Shown here: piece after piece, positions 10,026 to 17,754 of the stretch
How the letters are laid out: each line of letters starts with the position of its first letter
How positions within the stretch are numbered: position 1 is the stretch's first letter
Source of the DNA: Micromonospora sp. WMMA1363
GTDB taxonomy: Bacteria; Actinomycetota; Actinomycetes; Mycobacteriales; Micromonosporaceae
Direction of reading: 5' to 3'
DNA: 64,000 bases
Assembly: GCF_030345795.1 (NCBI RefSeq)
Contig: NZ_JAUALB010000001.1
Location: 3,960,001 to 4,024,000, forward strand
The notes under the pieces: generated by a model
Told to the model about the DNA's origin: nothing
Seen by the model: only the letters and a program-made list of their open reading frames with translations
Database searches by the model: none
Position numbers and translations under genes: made by a program

Positions 10026-11216
10026 CGTGGGCAAACGGCCCCGAAGCCTCCCCACGCCCATCGCCCCAGGTCAACCCGCAGATCCGCCACCGCCGCATGC
10101 CCGCCAACCGTCGAAGCCGGGCGCTCCTACCAACGGCAAACCCAGGCCACTCGCTGTCGACAGTGCGCGCGCGTTCTCCCGCATCGTCGCCAGCCCGGTG
10201 ATGGCCTCGGCGACCGCGAAGGTAGCGGCCTCGACGCGGGACGCGGTCACCCGCACCGGTTCGGCCGTGACCGCTGCGGATTCCGGGTAGGCGAGGCAAA
10301 GGACGTCGGCGACGGAAGCCGAGTGCGCTGTGTCGGGCGTCCCGTCAGGATCGCTGCCAGCCGAAAGGACGTGTGCGGCCAGCTCAGCGGTGACGCTGAA
10401 CCACCTGGCATTGGTGTCGTCGACACTGCGGGTGCTTTTGGTCGAATGTTCGGTGCCGTGCTGTAGCACCGTTTCCTCGACCGACCGCACGATCGCCTCG
10501 ACGCGCACCGGCGCAGCAGCCAGCGAGCTGACGACCGTGCCCAACGAGGAAGCCAGCGACATGTTCGACTGTGTGACCTCGGCCGTCGTGGTGTCGCTGA
10601 CCCCAGCGGAGGCCTCGGGCGCGCTACTCGTGACCGGAGCACCCTCGTCGAGGGTAACTGGCCGGGCGTCGGTGGGGTTCAGCCTGAGCCGAAGCCTCAC
10701 CGGTTGATCGTGGATCGTGGCGTCGACGGTCTCGCCGACCACCAGCCGCCGCACCGCTCTGTCAGCACCGAATCGCCGTACGAGTTCAGCCACCCGCTGG
10801 TTGACCCCTGGCCGCAGGTCGGGAGGAAGGACCTCGGCGAGGGTGGTGGCCAGGTGGGCCGCGATGTCGCTATCCGCCAGGCTTCTGCCGGCGACGGCAC
10901 CGATTCGGGCAGATCCGAGCACCCCGTCGCGCTTGTCCGCCCCTTCGCCGAGGGTGCCTGTAGTGTCACCGGGCTTGATATCGAGGGTCCGCTTGACGGT
11001 CGCGTACCCCTGGTCGACGTACTCGGTCTCGGAGTCCGAGGCGGTGACGTATCCCCGGATGAGGGCATCGCGCGCCGGGATGACCGCCTCGAGACCGTTG
11101 TCGTCCTTCGCGTCTGGGGGTGGCGCGTGGCGGGACAGCGCGGACACGCTCATCTTCCGGCCGGCCGCGTCGCGGATGACAGCGGCCAGGTAGTTGTCCA
11201 CCCCGCGGTCCGATTC
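10026..11216 (-). pseudogene. Giant T7SS-associated protein, third fragment
   Basis: This piece joins the deaminase segment to the repeat region. If the ISKra4-like element and one 9-bp duplication are removed, the frame runs directly from the fragment at 12875-13712 (NPDPES then DRGVDNYLAAVIRDAAG). It contains a first repeat-like unit (RVAELVRRFGADRAVRRLVVGETVD, then VRLRLRLNPTD and TKSTRSVDDTNARWFSVTAE). In this frame a TGA occurs at 10071-10073, before the IS1634-like insertion. The downstream fragment uses a different frame (through GRWAWGGFGAVCPRL), so there is also a frameshift between about 10071 and 10130. The gene is therefore doubly disrupted here. Confidence 0.78.
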
Positions 11217-12874
11217 GGGTGCGGCTCCTCTGAGGTGATCGTCTATTGTGGGATGGCACCGCCGAGGTAGCGGCTGTTGTGGATGCGTTGTTGTTCCTGG
11301 GCCAGGTGCCAGGTCCAGTACTGGTCGAAGTCGCCGTTGCTGATCAGGGTGCGGAGTTTGAGGATTGCTTCGGCGCCGTCGAGGCCCCAGCGAGCGCCGG
11401 TGACGTCCATACGATCTTTGACCAGGTGGCGGCAGGCGCCTTCGATCACCCCGGTGGCGATCGGCCACCCGTTGGCCAGCGCGGTCGGGTAGTCCAGGTA
11501 CGGTTTTTTGGCCAGCAGGTAGGCGGCGGCGACATCGGCGGGTTTGCGTTTGCCGGGGTCCAGGCCGTGGTAGGTGGCCTTGCGTCGGATGGCTGCGGCG
11601 ACTATGCCGGCCCGTCCGGCCAACACCTGCCGGGCCTGGGCGCGGACCCACCGTTCGGCGTTCGGGTCGCCCTCCGGGTGGAAACACCAGGTGGCCTTCC
11701 AGAGGTACTCGATGACGTGGATGAAGTCCACAACAACCGGCAAGGTGATCTTGCGGGTTTTGGCCTCGGCGTGGATCCGGTCGATCTGGTGGGTGTTGCC
11801 GTCGACCAGGGCGATCCAGGTCCGAGCGTGGTCGGGGTCGCGGCGGTCGGCCTCGGCGAACCCGGCGGCGATCACCGCCGCGGCGTCGTCGGTCACGCTG
11901 GCGTGCAGCCACTTGCCGGAGGTGACCGGCGCCGGGGTAGCAGTTTGGGCCGCTTCGGGGTCCTCGGGCAGGATGTCGGCGATGGTGCGCGGCTTGCCGG
12001 TCACGTCGAAGACCGCGGCGACCTCGCACATCCGCTTGCGGTTGCGTTTCTCGCCCTTGGACCGGCGGCCGGCCAGTTTCTGGCTGACCGCGGCCTTGGC
12101 GGTGCCCGCGCGGAGCCCGTCGGGGCGCATCACCACCCCTTTGGCGTCGAAGGACAACGCCAGCACATCATCATCGGCCGACCAGTCCGGGGCGTGGGCG
12201 GTGTAGAAGGCATCCACATCTATCGCCGCTGCGGCGGCCAACGCCTCGACCTGCCGTTTCCCGATACGCACCGTGGTGGCCCGCTCAATCGCGGCCGCCG
12301 CGTCGGTGAACGAGCCGCGGGCCGCCTCGGCCGCGGCCAACCGGCGCAGTCCATGCGAGTGCTTCTCCACGGGCAGGTTCAACACCGCGTCCGCCGGGTT
12401 CAGATCGGCCCGCGCCCGCGCCCGGTAGGCGATACGCGTCACCACCACCTCACCGAACCGGGTGGCCAGCGTCCGCTGCCGCCCCCGCTCGGCCCACCCC
12501 CGCAGATGGCTATCGGCGTCGGTCACCTCGTCGAGCCGTTCCTCCCGACTGGCACGAAGATCCAGACTGTCCTGCAACAACTGACACAGCAACCGCATGC
12601 CATCGGTATGCAGCCGCTCCTCCAGTTCGGCGTGAGTCATCCCCGCCGCATGCTCACCGGACAGGAAGTCCACCATCGCGCCGAACCGCACGGATGAGCC
12701 GGCGAAAGCATCGTCCGCCGTCTCGGATGCGTACTCTTGCACCGGGCTCCCTCTTTGCTGATGTTCGTGTCTCGCAACCGACGAACATAGCGGGAGGATC
12801 CCTTTCACCATCACAACCAGTAACACATCCCCAGGCCACACAGCGTGTCGCCGCACCTCACCAGAGCCGCACCC
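11217..12874. mobile_element. ISKra4-like insertion sequence, copy 1 (1658 bp)
   Basis: The ends are gggtgcggctcc and, inverted, gggtgcggctct; related sequence continues to gaggtg. It is flanked by a 9-bp target duplication gtccgattc (11208-11216 and 12875-12883). Two further copies of the same length (27267-28924, 29976-31633) appear identical by reading. The element carries one transposase gene on the minus strand. Removing it restores the reading frame of the giant gene on either side. Confidence 0.95.
11243..12742 (-). CDS. ISKra4-family transposase, copy 1
   Basis: About 499 aa. The GTG start at 12742 is preceded by GAGGGAG. Family landmarks include LALSFDAKGVVMRPDGLR (first catalytic Asp region), TWIALVDGNTHQ, VVVDFIHVIEYLWKA and the C-terminal GVIEGACRHLVKDRMDVTGARW block. 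It appears intact and matches the copies at 27293 and 30002. Longer upstream frames belong to the interrupted host gene. Confidence 0.92.
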   Translation of the reverse strand: MQEYASETADDAFAGSSVRFGAMVDFLSGEHAAGMTHAELEERLHTDGMRLLCQLLQDSLDLRASREERLDEVTDADSHLRGWAERGRQRTLATRFGEVVVTRIAYRARARADLNPADAVLNLPVEKHSHGLRRLAAAEAARGSFTDAAAAIERATTVRIGKRQVEALAAAAAIDVDAFYTAHAPDWSADDDVLALSFDAKGVVMRPDGLRAGTAKAAVSQKLAGRRSKGEKRNRKRMCEVAAVFDVTGKPRTIADILPEDPEAAQTATPAPVTSGKWLHASVTDDAAAVIAAGFAEADRRDPDHARTWIALVDGNTHQIDRIHAEAKTRKITLPVVVDFIHVIEYLWKATWCFHPEGDPNAERWVRAQARQVLAGRAGIVAAAIRRKATYHGLDPGKRKPADVAAAYLLAKKPYLDYPTALANGWPIATGVIEGACRHLVKDRMDVTGARWGLDGAEAILKLRTLISNGDFDQYWTWHLAQEQQRIHNSRYLGGAIPQ

Positions 12875-13712
12875 GTCCGATTCCGGGTCGGGATTGGCGA
12901 TGGTGTGTGGAAGGTATTTGACCAGTGTGCGGATCGACTCGCCGTAGTAGTTGCCGTAGTTGTTGTTGAAGTTGACCGGAAAGCCACTTTTCGCGTAGTG
13001 GTTCAGGGCGGCCCAGCAACCGAGACAGGGACGGTACTTACCCATGATCAGGTGAGTGCCGGTAATGTCCTGAGCGCTCAGCCCGGCGCTGTGCACAGCC
13101 AGCAACAGTTTCTGTTCGGCGTGCATCGAGCGGTCACCGCTGGCCCCATGCCGCAGCATGATGGTTGTGTTTGCGTGGGCAGGATTGGTAAGCAGTTCTT
13201 TCAGCCTCTGTCGGACATCGGCGCTGCCCGGCGCGGCGTCCACGGTCTGGATCTCACCGCTGGCGCGCATCGCCTCGGCCGTGTCACTGTCACGGACGCC
13301 GGCGAAAGCTGCCTCGAGTTTCGTCTGGCTGCGCCGCATGCGTCCGGCGTACTCGTCGGCGACTTGCGACCCCAGATTCTCCCGTCGACGCGCGTCACTC
13401 TGCCCGATGCCAAGCAGTCGTTGCAGGGGGGCGCCAGGCCCGTCCGGCAGTTGCAGGTTGTCAAGCAGGTCGACGGTGGCGTCGAAGTTGGTGGCGAAGA
13501 CCAGCCGCTTGTTGATCAACATGCCCTGCACTTCGAGGTCCTTGGGCAGGCTGTCCCGATTGGGACTGTCATCACGTAGCTGACGGAATGTGTCGTGCAG
13601 CTTGAAGCTGAGATGGCTGAGCGTCTGCGCTGCCCGCTCGCCACGCTTGTCCCGGGCGAACCGCAGCCGAAACTCGTCCACCGCTCGCCCGTACTGGCCA
13701 CCACCATAGGAC
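12875..13712 (-). pseudogene. Giant T7SS-associated protein, fragment with a deaminase-fold domain
   Basis: This roughly 279-residue segment starts with a helical part (EFRLRFARDKRGERAAQTLSHL) and continues into a domain with both signatures of the cytidine-deaminase fold. These are a His-Ala-Glu motif in SMHAEQKLLL (codons at 13115-13123) and a Pro-Cys-x-x-Cys motif in YRPCLGC (13016-13030). By family knowledge the Glu is the proton donor and His/Cys/Cys bind zinc. Between them lies HSAGLSAQDITGTHLIMGK, a plausible helix-strand pair. Similar HAE/PCxxC domains occur as toxin domains in actinobacterial polymorphic toxins. It is cut by IS256 upstream and ISKra4 downstream. Its substrate is unknown. 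Confidence 0.75.
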
Positions 13713-15083
13713 GGGACTGTACAAATAACGGCTGATCGACCGATCAAGGGAGAGACGCCAGATGACGACCGAGACCACCGTGGGACAGCCGGCCGTGGAG
13801 CCGGTGGGTGCGGTCACGGATGAGCAGTTGATCGCGATGCTGGTCGATCGGGCTCGTGGTGACGGGTTGAAGCTGACCGGCGAGGGTGGGCTGCTGCAGC
13901 AGCTGACGAAGCGGGTCCTCGAGTCGGCGTTGGATGGGGAGATCACCGACCACGTCGGCTACGACAAGCACGACCCGGCGGGTCGGGGTAGCGGGAACAC
14001 CCGTAACGGCAGCCGGACCAAGACGGTGCTCACCGACGTCGGGCCGGTCGAGGTGCGGGTCCCACGCGACGCCGCCGGGACGTTCGAGCCGCAGATCGTG
14101 CGTAAGCGGCAGCGGCGTCTGACCGGCGTCGACGACATGGTCCTGTCGCTGTCGGCCAAGGGCCTGACCCACGGCGAGATCGCCGCGCACCTGGCTGAGG
14201 TCTACGGCGCTGAGGTGTCGAAGCAGACCATCTCCACGATCACCGACAAGGTCATGGACGGCATGGCCGAGTGGCAGAACCGGCCCCTGGACCGGGTCTA
14301 CCCGGTCGTGTTCATCGACGCCATCAACGTCAAGATCAGGGACGGTCAGGTCGCGAACCGGCCGATCTACCTCGCGATGGCGGTCACCGTCGACGGCCAC
14401 CGCGACATCCTCGGTATCTGGGCCGGTGACGGCGGCGAGGGCGCCAAGTACTGGCTGCACGTGCTCACCGAGTTGAAGAACCGCGGCGTGGCCGACGTGC
14501 TGATGCTGGTCTGTGACGGGCTCAAGGGACTGCCGGAGACGGTGGAGACGGTGTGGCCGCGCACGATCGTGCAGACGTGTGTGGTGCACCTGCTGCGCAA
14601 CTCGTTCCGCTACGCCGCCCGGCAGGACTGGGACAAGATCGCCAAAGCGCTGCGGCCGGTCTACACCGCGGCGACCGAGGACGCCGCCACCGAGCGGTTC
14701 CTCGAGTTCGCCGAGGCGTGGGGCCGTAAGTATCCGGCGATCGTGAAGCTGTGGGAGAACGCGTGGGCGGAGTTCGTGCCGTTCCTCGCCTTCGACGTGG
14801 AGATCCGCAAGGTCATCTGCTCCACGAACGCGATCGAGTCCGTCAACGCCCGTATCCGCAGGGCCGTGCGAGCTCGTGGCCACTTCCCGAACGAGCAGGC
14901 CGCACTCAAGTGCGTCTACATGGCCTTGATGAGCCTCGACCCGACCGGAGCCGGCCGCCGACGCTGGACCATGCGCTGGAAAGCACCACTGAACGCCTTC
15001 CAGATCGCCTTCGAAGGCCGGCTCACCCCGGCCAACAACTGACCACCTCAACAACCAAGATCAGCCGTTAACTTGACACTCCC
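13713..15083. mobile_element. IS256-family insertion sequence (about 1.37 kb)
   Basis: The element ends form an imperfect inverted repeat: left gggactgtacaaataacggc, right (reverse complement) gggagtgtcaagttaacggc, both running on into tgatc. It encodes one plus-strand transposase. The flanks (ccataggac on the left, acgggcacc on the right) show no 8-bp target duplication, unlike a simple IS256-family insertion. The coding segments on either side do not look contiguous, which suggests a deletion next to the element. Confidence 0.88.
13762..15042 (+). CDS. IS256-family transposase
   Basis: A 426-aa mutator-type transposase. Visible landmarks are GYDKHDPAGRGSGNTRNGSR, the VVFIDAINVKIRDGQVANR block (first catalytic Asp), VLMLVCDGLKGLPE (second Asp), CVVHLLRNSFRYAARQDW and VICSTNAIESVNARIRRAVR (with the catalytic Glu). 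Length is normal and no disruption is seen. ATG start near the left end of the element. Confidence 0.95.
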   Translation: MTTETTVGQPAVEPVGAVTDEQLIAMLVDRARGDGLKLTGEGGLLQQLTKRVLESALDGEITDHVGYDKHDPAGRGSGNTRNGSRTKTVLTDVGPVEVRVPRDAAGTFEPQIVRKRQRRLTGVDDMVLSLSAKGLTHGEIAAHLAEVYGAEVSKQTISTITDKVMDGMAEWQNRPLDRVYPVVFIDAINVKIRDGQVANRPIYLAMAVTVDGHRDILGIWAGDGGEGAKYWLHVLTELKNRGVADVLMLVCDGLKGLPETVETVWPRTIVQTCVVHLLRNSFRYAARQDWDKIAKALRPVYTAATEDAATERFLEFAEAWGRKYPAIVKLWENAWAEFVPFLAFDVEIRKVICSTNAIESVNARIRRAVRARGHFPNEQAALKCVYMALMSLDPTGAGRRRWTMRWKAPLNAFQIAFEGRLTPANN

Positions 15084-16198
15084 ACGGGCACCGGGGCACC
15101 ATGGTTCATGGGAGTGATGTGCGAGGAGCCACCTCCGCCGGGTAAAGGCCCGATGCCGGTCGGTGATCCCGGCGGAACGGTGCTTCCGGGAAACGCGTTG
15201 GGACCGGTGAGGGTATCAGCGCCGGCCAGGGTCGTTGACGGGGCGAAACTCGTTTCAGGGTGTCCGCCGATGTCAGGGCTGTGCGTGAAGGAAGACAGCG
15301 GAGCCTCGATCGACGCAAGATCGGGACCGTTCGGGTCATCAGCGGGCGGAACCGAAAACCCGCGAAGACCGGCACTGAGATCGGTCCCGGAGGTATCGAT
15401 CGCTGGAGAGTCGGCCAGCCCTCGCAGCTCCGTGGCAGGAAACGGATCCGGGCCGGAGACACTCGGATTCCAGTCCATTGGCGAGGTGGATAGATCTGGC
15501 GGTTCGGGTGCCGGCGTTGTCGGGTGGTTGGGGATCTCCGGCGGTGACGGCGGTTCCGGAGACCTGGGGGCTGGCAACTCCTCCGGAGGAGGTGGGCGCA
15601 TGTCGTTGACGGTCATCGAATACTGCTCGTTGAGGCGCTCGAACTCCGCACGCATATCACGGTCCATCATCGCCACGATGTCGGGGCGTTTGGACACCGG
15701 AATGAGTCCGTTGTCCATGGGCTCGACACCCAACCGTCTCGCCTCAGCCGCATAGTGGTGGTCGATGGCGTCGAGCACCGCGCGGGAATAAGCGAGTCGG
15801 TTTCCCGCGTCCACCAGGCTTTCGACGATCGACCCCTGCTCCGGCCGATCCTCGGTCGCCCCTGCCGTGATCTGGTCGACATGCGCGTCGAGCACACCCA
15901 CGGTCCAGGCCATGGAGCTGGAGAAAGCATCCGCTGAGTGGCCCTGCCATGGACGGCCCTCGCCCGCGATGGCTCGGGAGTGGACCTGGGTGACCTCGCG
16001 GCACAGGGCCAGTGTTGCCTGGACGCGGGCGAAACTCTGCGCCATCCGGAAAAAGCTCTCCGGATCGCTCACCCCGCGCGCCTCCTCGCGGGCGCCGTCG
16101 TCACCGCGGGCGATTTCGGATCCGCCGTTGACAGCCGCCTTGATCTGTTTCCAGTTCCACGAACTCTCGTCGCCGGAGAGTTCGCTCGCCTTCACCAT
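15084..16198 (-). pseudogene. Giant T7SS-associated protein, N-terminal fragment with WXG-like domain
   Basis: This is the 5' end of the giant gene. The ATG at 16198 is preceded by GGGAGCGG. Residues about 1-170 form a helical bundle with a WxG-type turn (RPWQGHSADAF), as in WXG100-like N-terminal domains of large actinobacterial secreted proteins. A long Pro/Ser-rich linker follows (from PPPPEELPAPRSPEPPSPPE onward, about 150 residues). The frame ends in the IS256 inverted repeat. The domain order, with a WXG-like start, a linker, a deaminase and then repeats, resembles a T7SS-exported polymorphic protein. It is inactive as it stands. Confidence 0.82.
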
Positions 16199-16271
16199 GT
16201 CCCGCTCCCGATTGTCGAGTCGCTACTCCGGCATCGGCCGGCGTTGTCGCCTCGTGTCAACGCCCCGCTAT

Positions 16272-16784
16272 TCAGCCCTGCGGCATGTTCGACTTGAAGT
16301 TGGTGACCACGCTGTTGGCCCTGGTCGCGGCTTCGCCGCTGTCGGCTTCGACACGGTCGTAGGTGTCGGCCAGCGTGAGCATTCCCTCCCGCAGCGAGAC
16401 GTACGCCTCCCGAAACTTCTTCAGCTTCACGATGTACTGGCTTCTCATGGCGTTCGCCCTCTCACTGATCTCGTCGGCCTTGCGGAACCTGCCGGCGGCC
16501 AGCTCACCGGACCGTTCGAGGTCCTGCCAGGCGTCGTTGAGTGGTGCGATGAGTTGGTCCATCGCGTCGGCGAAGTGCCGAAGCGCGCGCGTGTCCACCG
16601 CTACTGGGCTCTCGGCGGACTCACCCTTGTAGGTAGGGGGAAGCTCGCCCACGTCCTCGGCGCGCACCACCGGCACGACTCGGCGGGAGTCGTACGAGAA
16701 GTCGTCCCGGTCCCAGTCCTGCGGCGGCGGCTCTGGTGTGTTCCCTCTGCGCCAGTAGGGGCTGGTCGCGACGGCGTGGTACAC
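16272..16784 (-). CDS. Small T7SS-associated helical protein (170 aa)
   Basis: Not recognised at family level. After a polar, Pro-rich N-terminus (PEPPPQDWDRDDF), the C-terminal two thirds are predicted helical and coiled (FADAMDQLIAPLNDAWQDLERS, then RSQYIVKLKKFREAYVSLREG). This is WXG/ESX-like in character but has no clear WxG turn. The GTG start at 16784 lies 6 bp from the end of the WXG100 gene. Its place between the WXG100 pair and the giant gene suggests a secretion partner or chaperone; that is inference from position only. Confidence 0.8.
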   Translation of the reverse strand: MYHAVATSPYWRRGNTPEPPPQDWDRDDFSYDSRRVVPVVRAEDVGELPPTYKGESAESPVAVDTRALRHFADAMDQLIAPLNDAWQDLERSGELAAGRFRKADEISERANAMRSQYIVKLKKFREAYVSLREGMLTLADTYDRVEADSGEAATRANSVVTNFKSNMPQG

Positions 16785-16790
16785 GGACTT

Positions 16791-17081
16791 CTACCGTGCC
16801 CACATGCCCGCACCGGCCCGCTCGGCGCCGGCGTATTGGGCCATGATGGCGTCGAGTGCGCTCGTCGCCTGACCCAGGAGCACCGGCATCTGCGCAGCGG
16901 CCTGATCCCATTCCTGCTTGCACTGGGCGTAGGCAAGCTTGGCGTCGCTGTCCCAGTTCTGGAGGCTCTTGCGGCTGTGTTCGTCAAGAGTGCGCAGGGA
17001 CTCCTGAATCCTGCGCTGCGCGTCCTGCATGTGCGCAACCGTGGCTCGGGCGGCGGCGAAGTCGATCGTGTACTGGGCCAT
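16791..17081 (-). CDS. WXG100-family (Esx-like) protein, 96 aa
   Basis: This small secreted ESX-type protein has the family's usual length of about 100 aa and a helix-turn-helix layout: AAARATVAHMQDAQRRIQESLRTLDEH, the turn NWDSDAKLAYAQCKQEW, then a second helix. The WxG turn appears as W-D-S, a known kind of deviation. It probably pairs with the WXG100 protein encoded immediately upstream (17115-17435), as such genes usually encode heterodimers. An ATG start with an AGGAGGAG-like site precedes it. Confidence 0.9.
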   Translation of the reverse strand: MAQYTIDFAAARATVAHMQDAQRRIQESLRTLDEHSRKSLQNWDSDAKLAYAQCKQEWDQAAAQMPVLLGQATSALDAIMAQYAGAERAGAGMWAR

Positions 17082-17114
17082 GGTCTCCTCCTGAGGAGCA
17101 TCGAGGTTGGTCGA

Positions 17115-17435
17115 TCAAATTCCAGGCAGGCCCGACAGGGGGCTGCCGGCCGTTTCCACGGTCTGTGCGTTGGTCCGGACATAGAGGCCAGAGTTGTCGT
17201 CCAGGGACTGCCTCATGGTCTCGAGCCTGCTGATCACCTTTTGGTACACGTCGAGCCACTGACGCATGGTGCGCGTGACGAACACCGTGGACGCCTCACC
17301 TGTCCACCGCGCGGCCAGGACCTGCACTTCCGTGCCGATGCTGCCGTGAGCGGTGCGATGGGTGCCGATATGGTCGGTGTAGATGGCGCTGGCCGCGGCC
17401 ATTGCCTGGGTGTCCACGTTGGCGTTGTTGGCCAC
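17115..17435 (-). CDS. WXG100-family (Esx-like) protein, 106 aa
   Basis: A classical WXG100 protein: helix 1 (NVDTQAMAAASAIYTDHIGT), the WxG turn in AARWTGEASTVF, then helix 2 (RTMRQWLDVYQKVISRLETMRQSL). It is the first gene of the pair with 16791-17081, separated from it by 33 bp. By family knowledge the two fold together and are exported by the EccC-driven system. The ATG at 17435 follows GAGGAGG-like sequence. It begins this run of T7SS genes, and 320 bp of non-coding sequence lies upstream. Confidence 0.93.
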   Translation of the reverse strand: MANNANVDTQAMAAASAIYTDHIGTHRTAHGSIGTEVQVLAARWTGEASTVFVTRTMRQWLDVYQKVISRLETMRQSLDDNSGLYVRTNAQTVETAGSPLSGLPGI

Positions 17436-17754
17436 GTCGATGCCTCCTCGGTTGGTGAGATGACACTGCGCTCACTGGCGAGTGGGAGCGCGCCCACCGT
17501 CGCCACGGCGGATTAAACCACATCCGCTGAACGGCCGCGAGGCACCAGTCATGGCACAGTGTTCACGGCTGCCCGCGTCGGACCCACCACTCCATCCTTC
17601 GGCTTGCCGGTAGCCGCCATCCGGCACCGGTGATGTCGAGCGTTCGCAGTGACGCACAGGACGTCGGCGACGACCAGGACGGGGCGGCCCACCGCGCGGG
17701 AGCTGGCCTTACCCGACGGTCAGGTCGTCGTCCCGCCTCGCTGGTCGGGTCACA
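17436..17754. other. Intergenic, probable promoter region of the WXG100/T7SS operon
   Basis: These 319 bp separate the WXG100 pair from the 736-aa gene, which is transcribed in the same direction. I see no convincing coding frame and no RNA gene. The promoter of the WXG100-to-EccC operon is presumably here, but I cannot point to certain -35/-10 boxes. Confidence 0.4.

Noticed and set aside
11246..12697. Plus-strand open frame of 483 codons, present in all three ISKra4-like copies
   Set aside because: Conserved only because the IS copies are alike. The opposite strand encodes the transposase.
13744..15054. Minus-strand open frame of 436 codons opposite the IS256 transposase
   Set aside because: Antisense shadow of an intact, clearly recognisable transposase.
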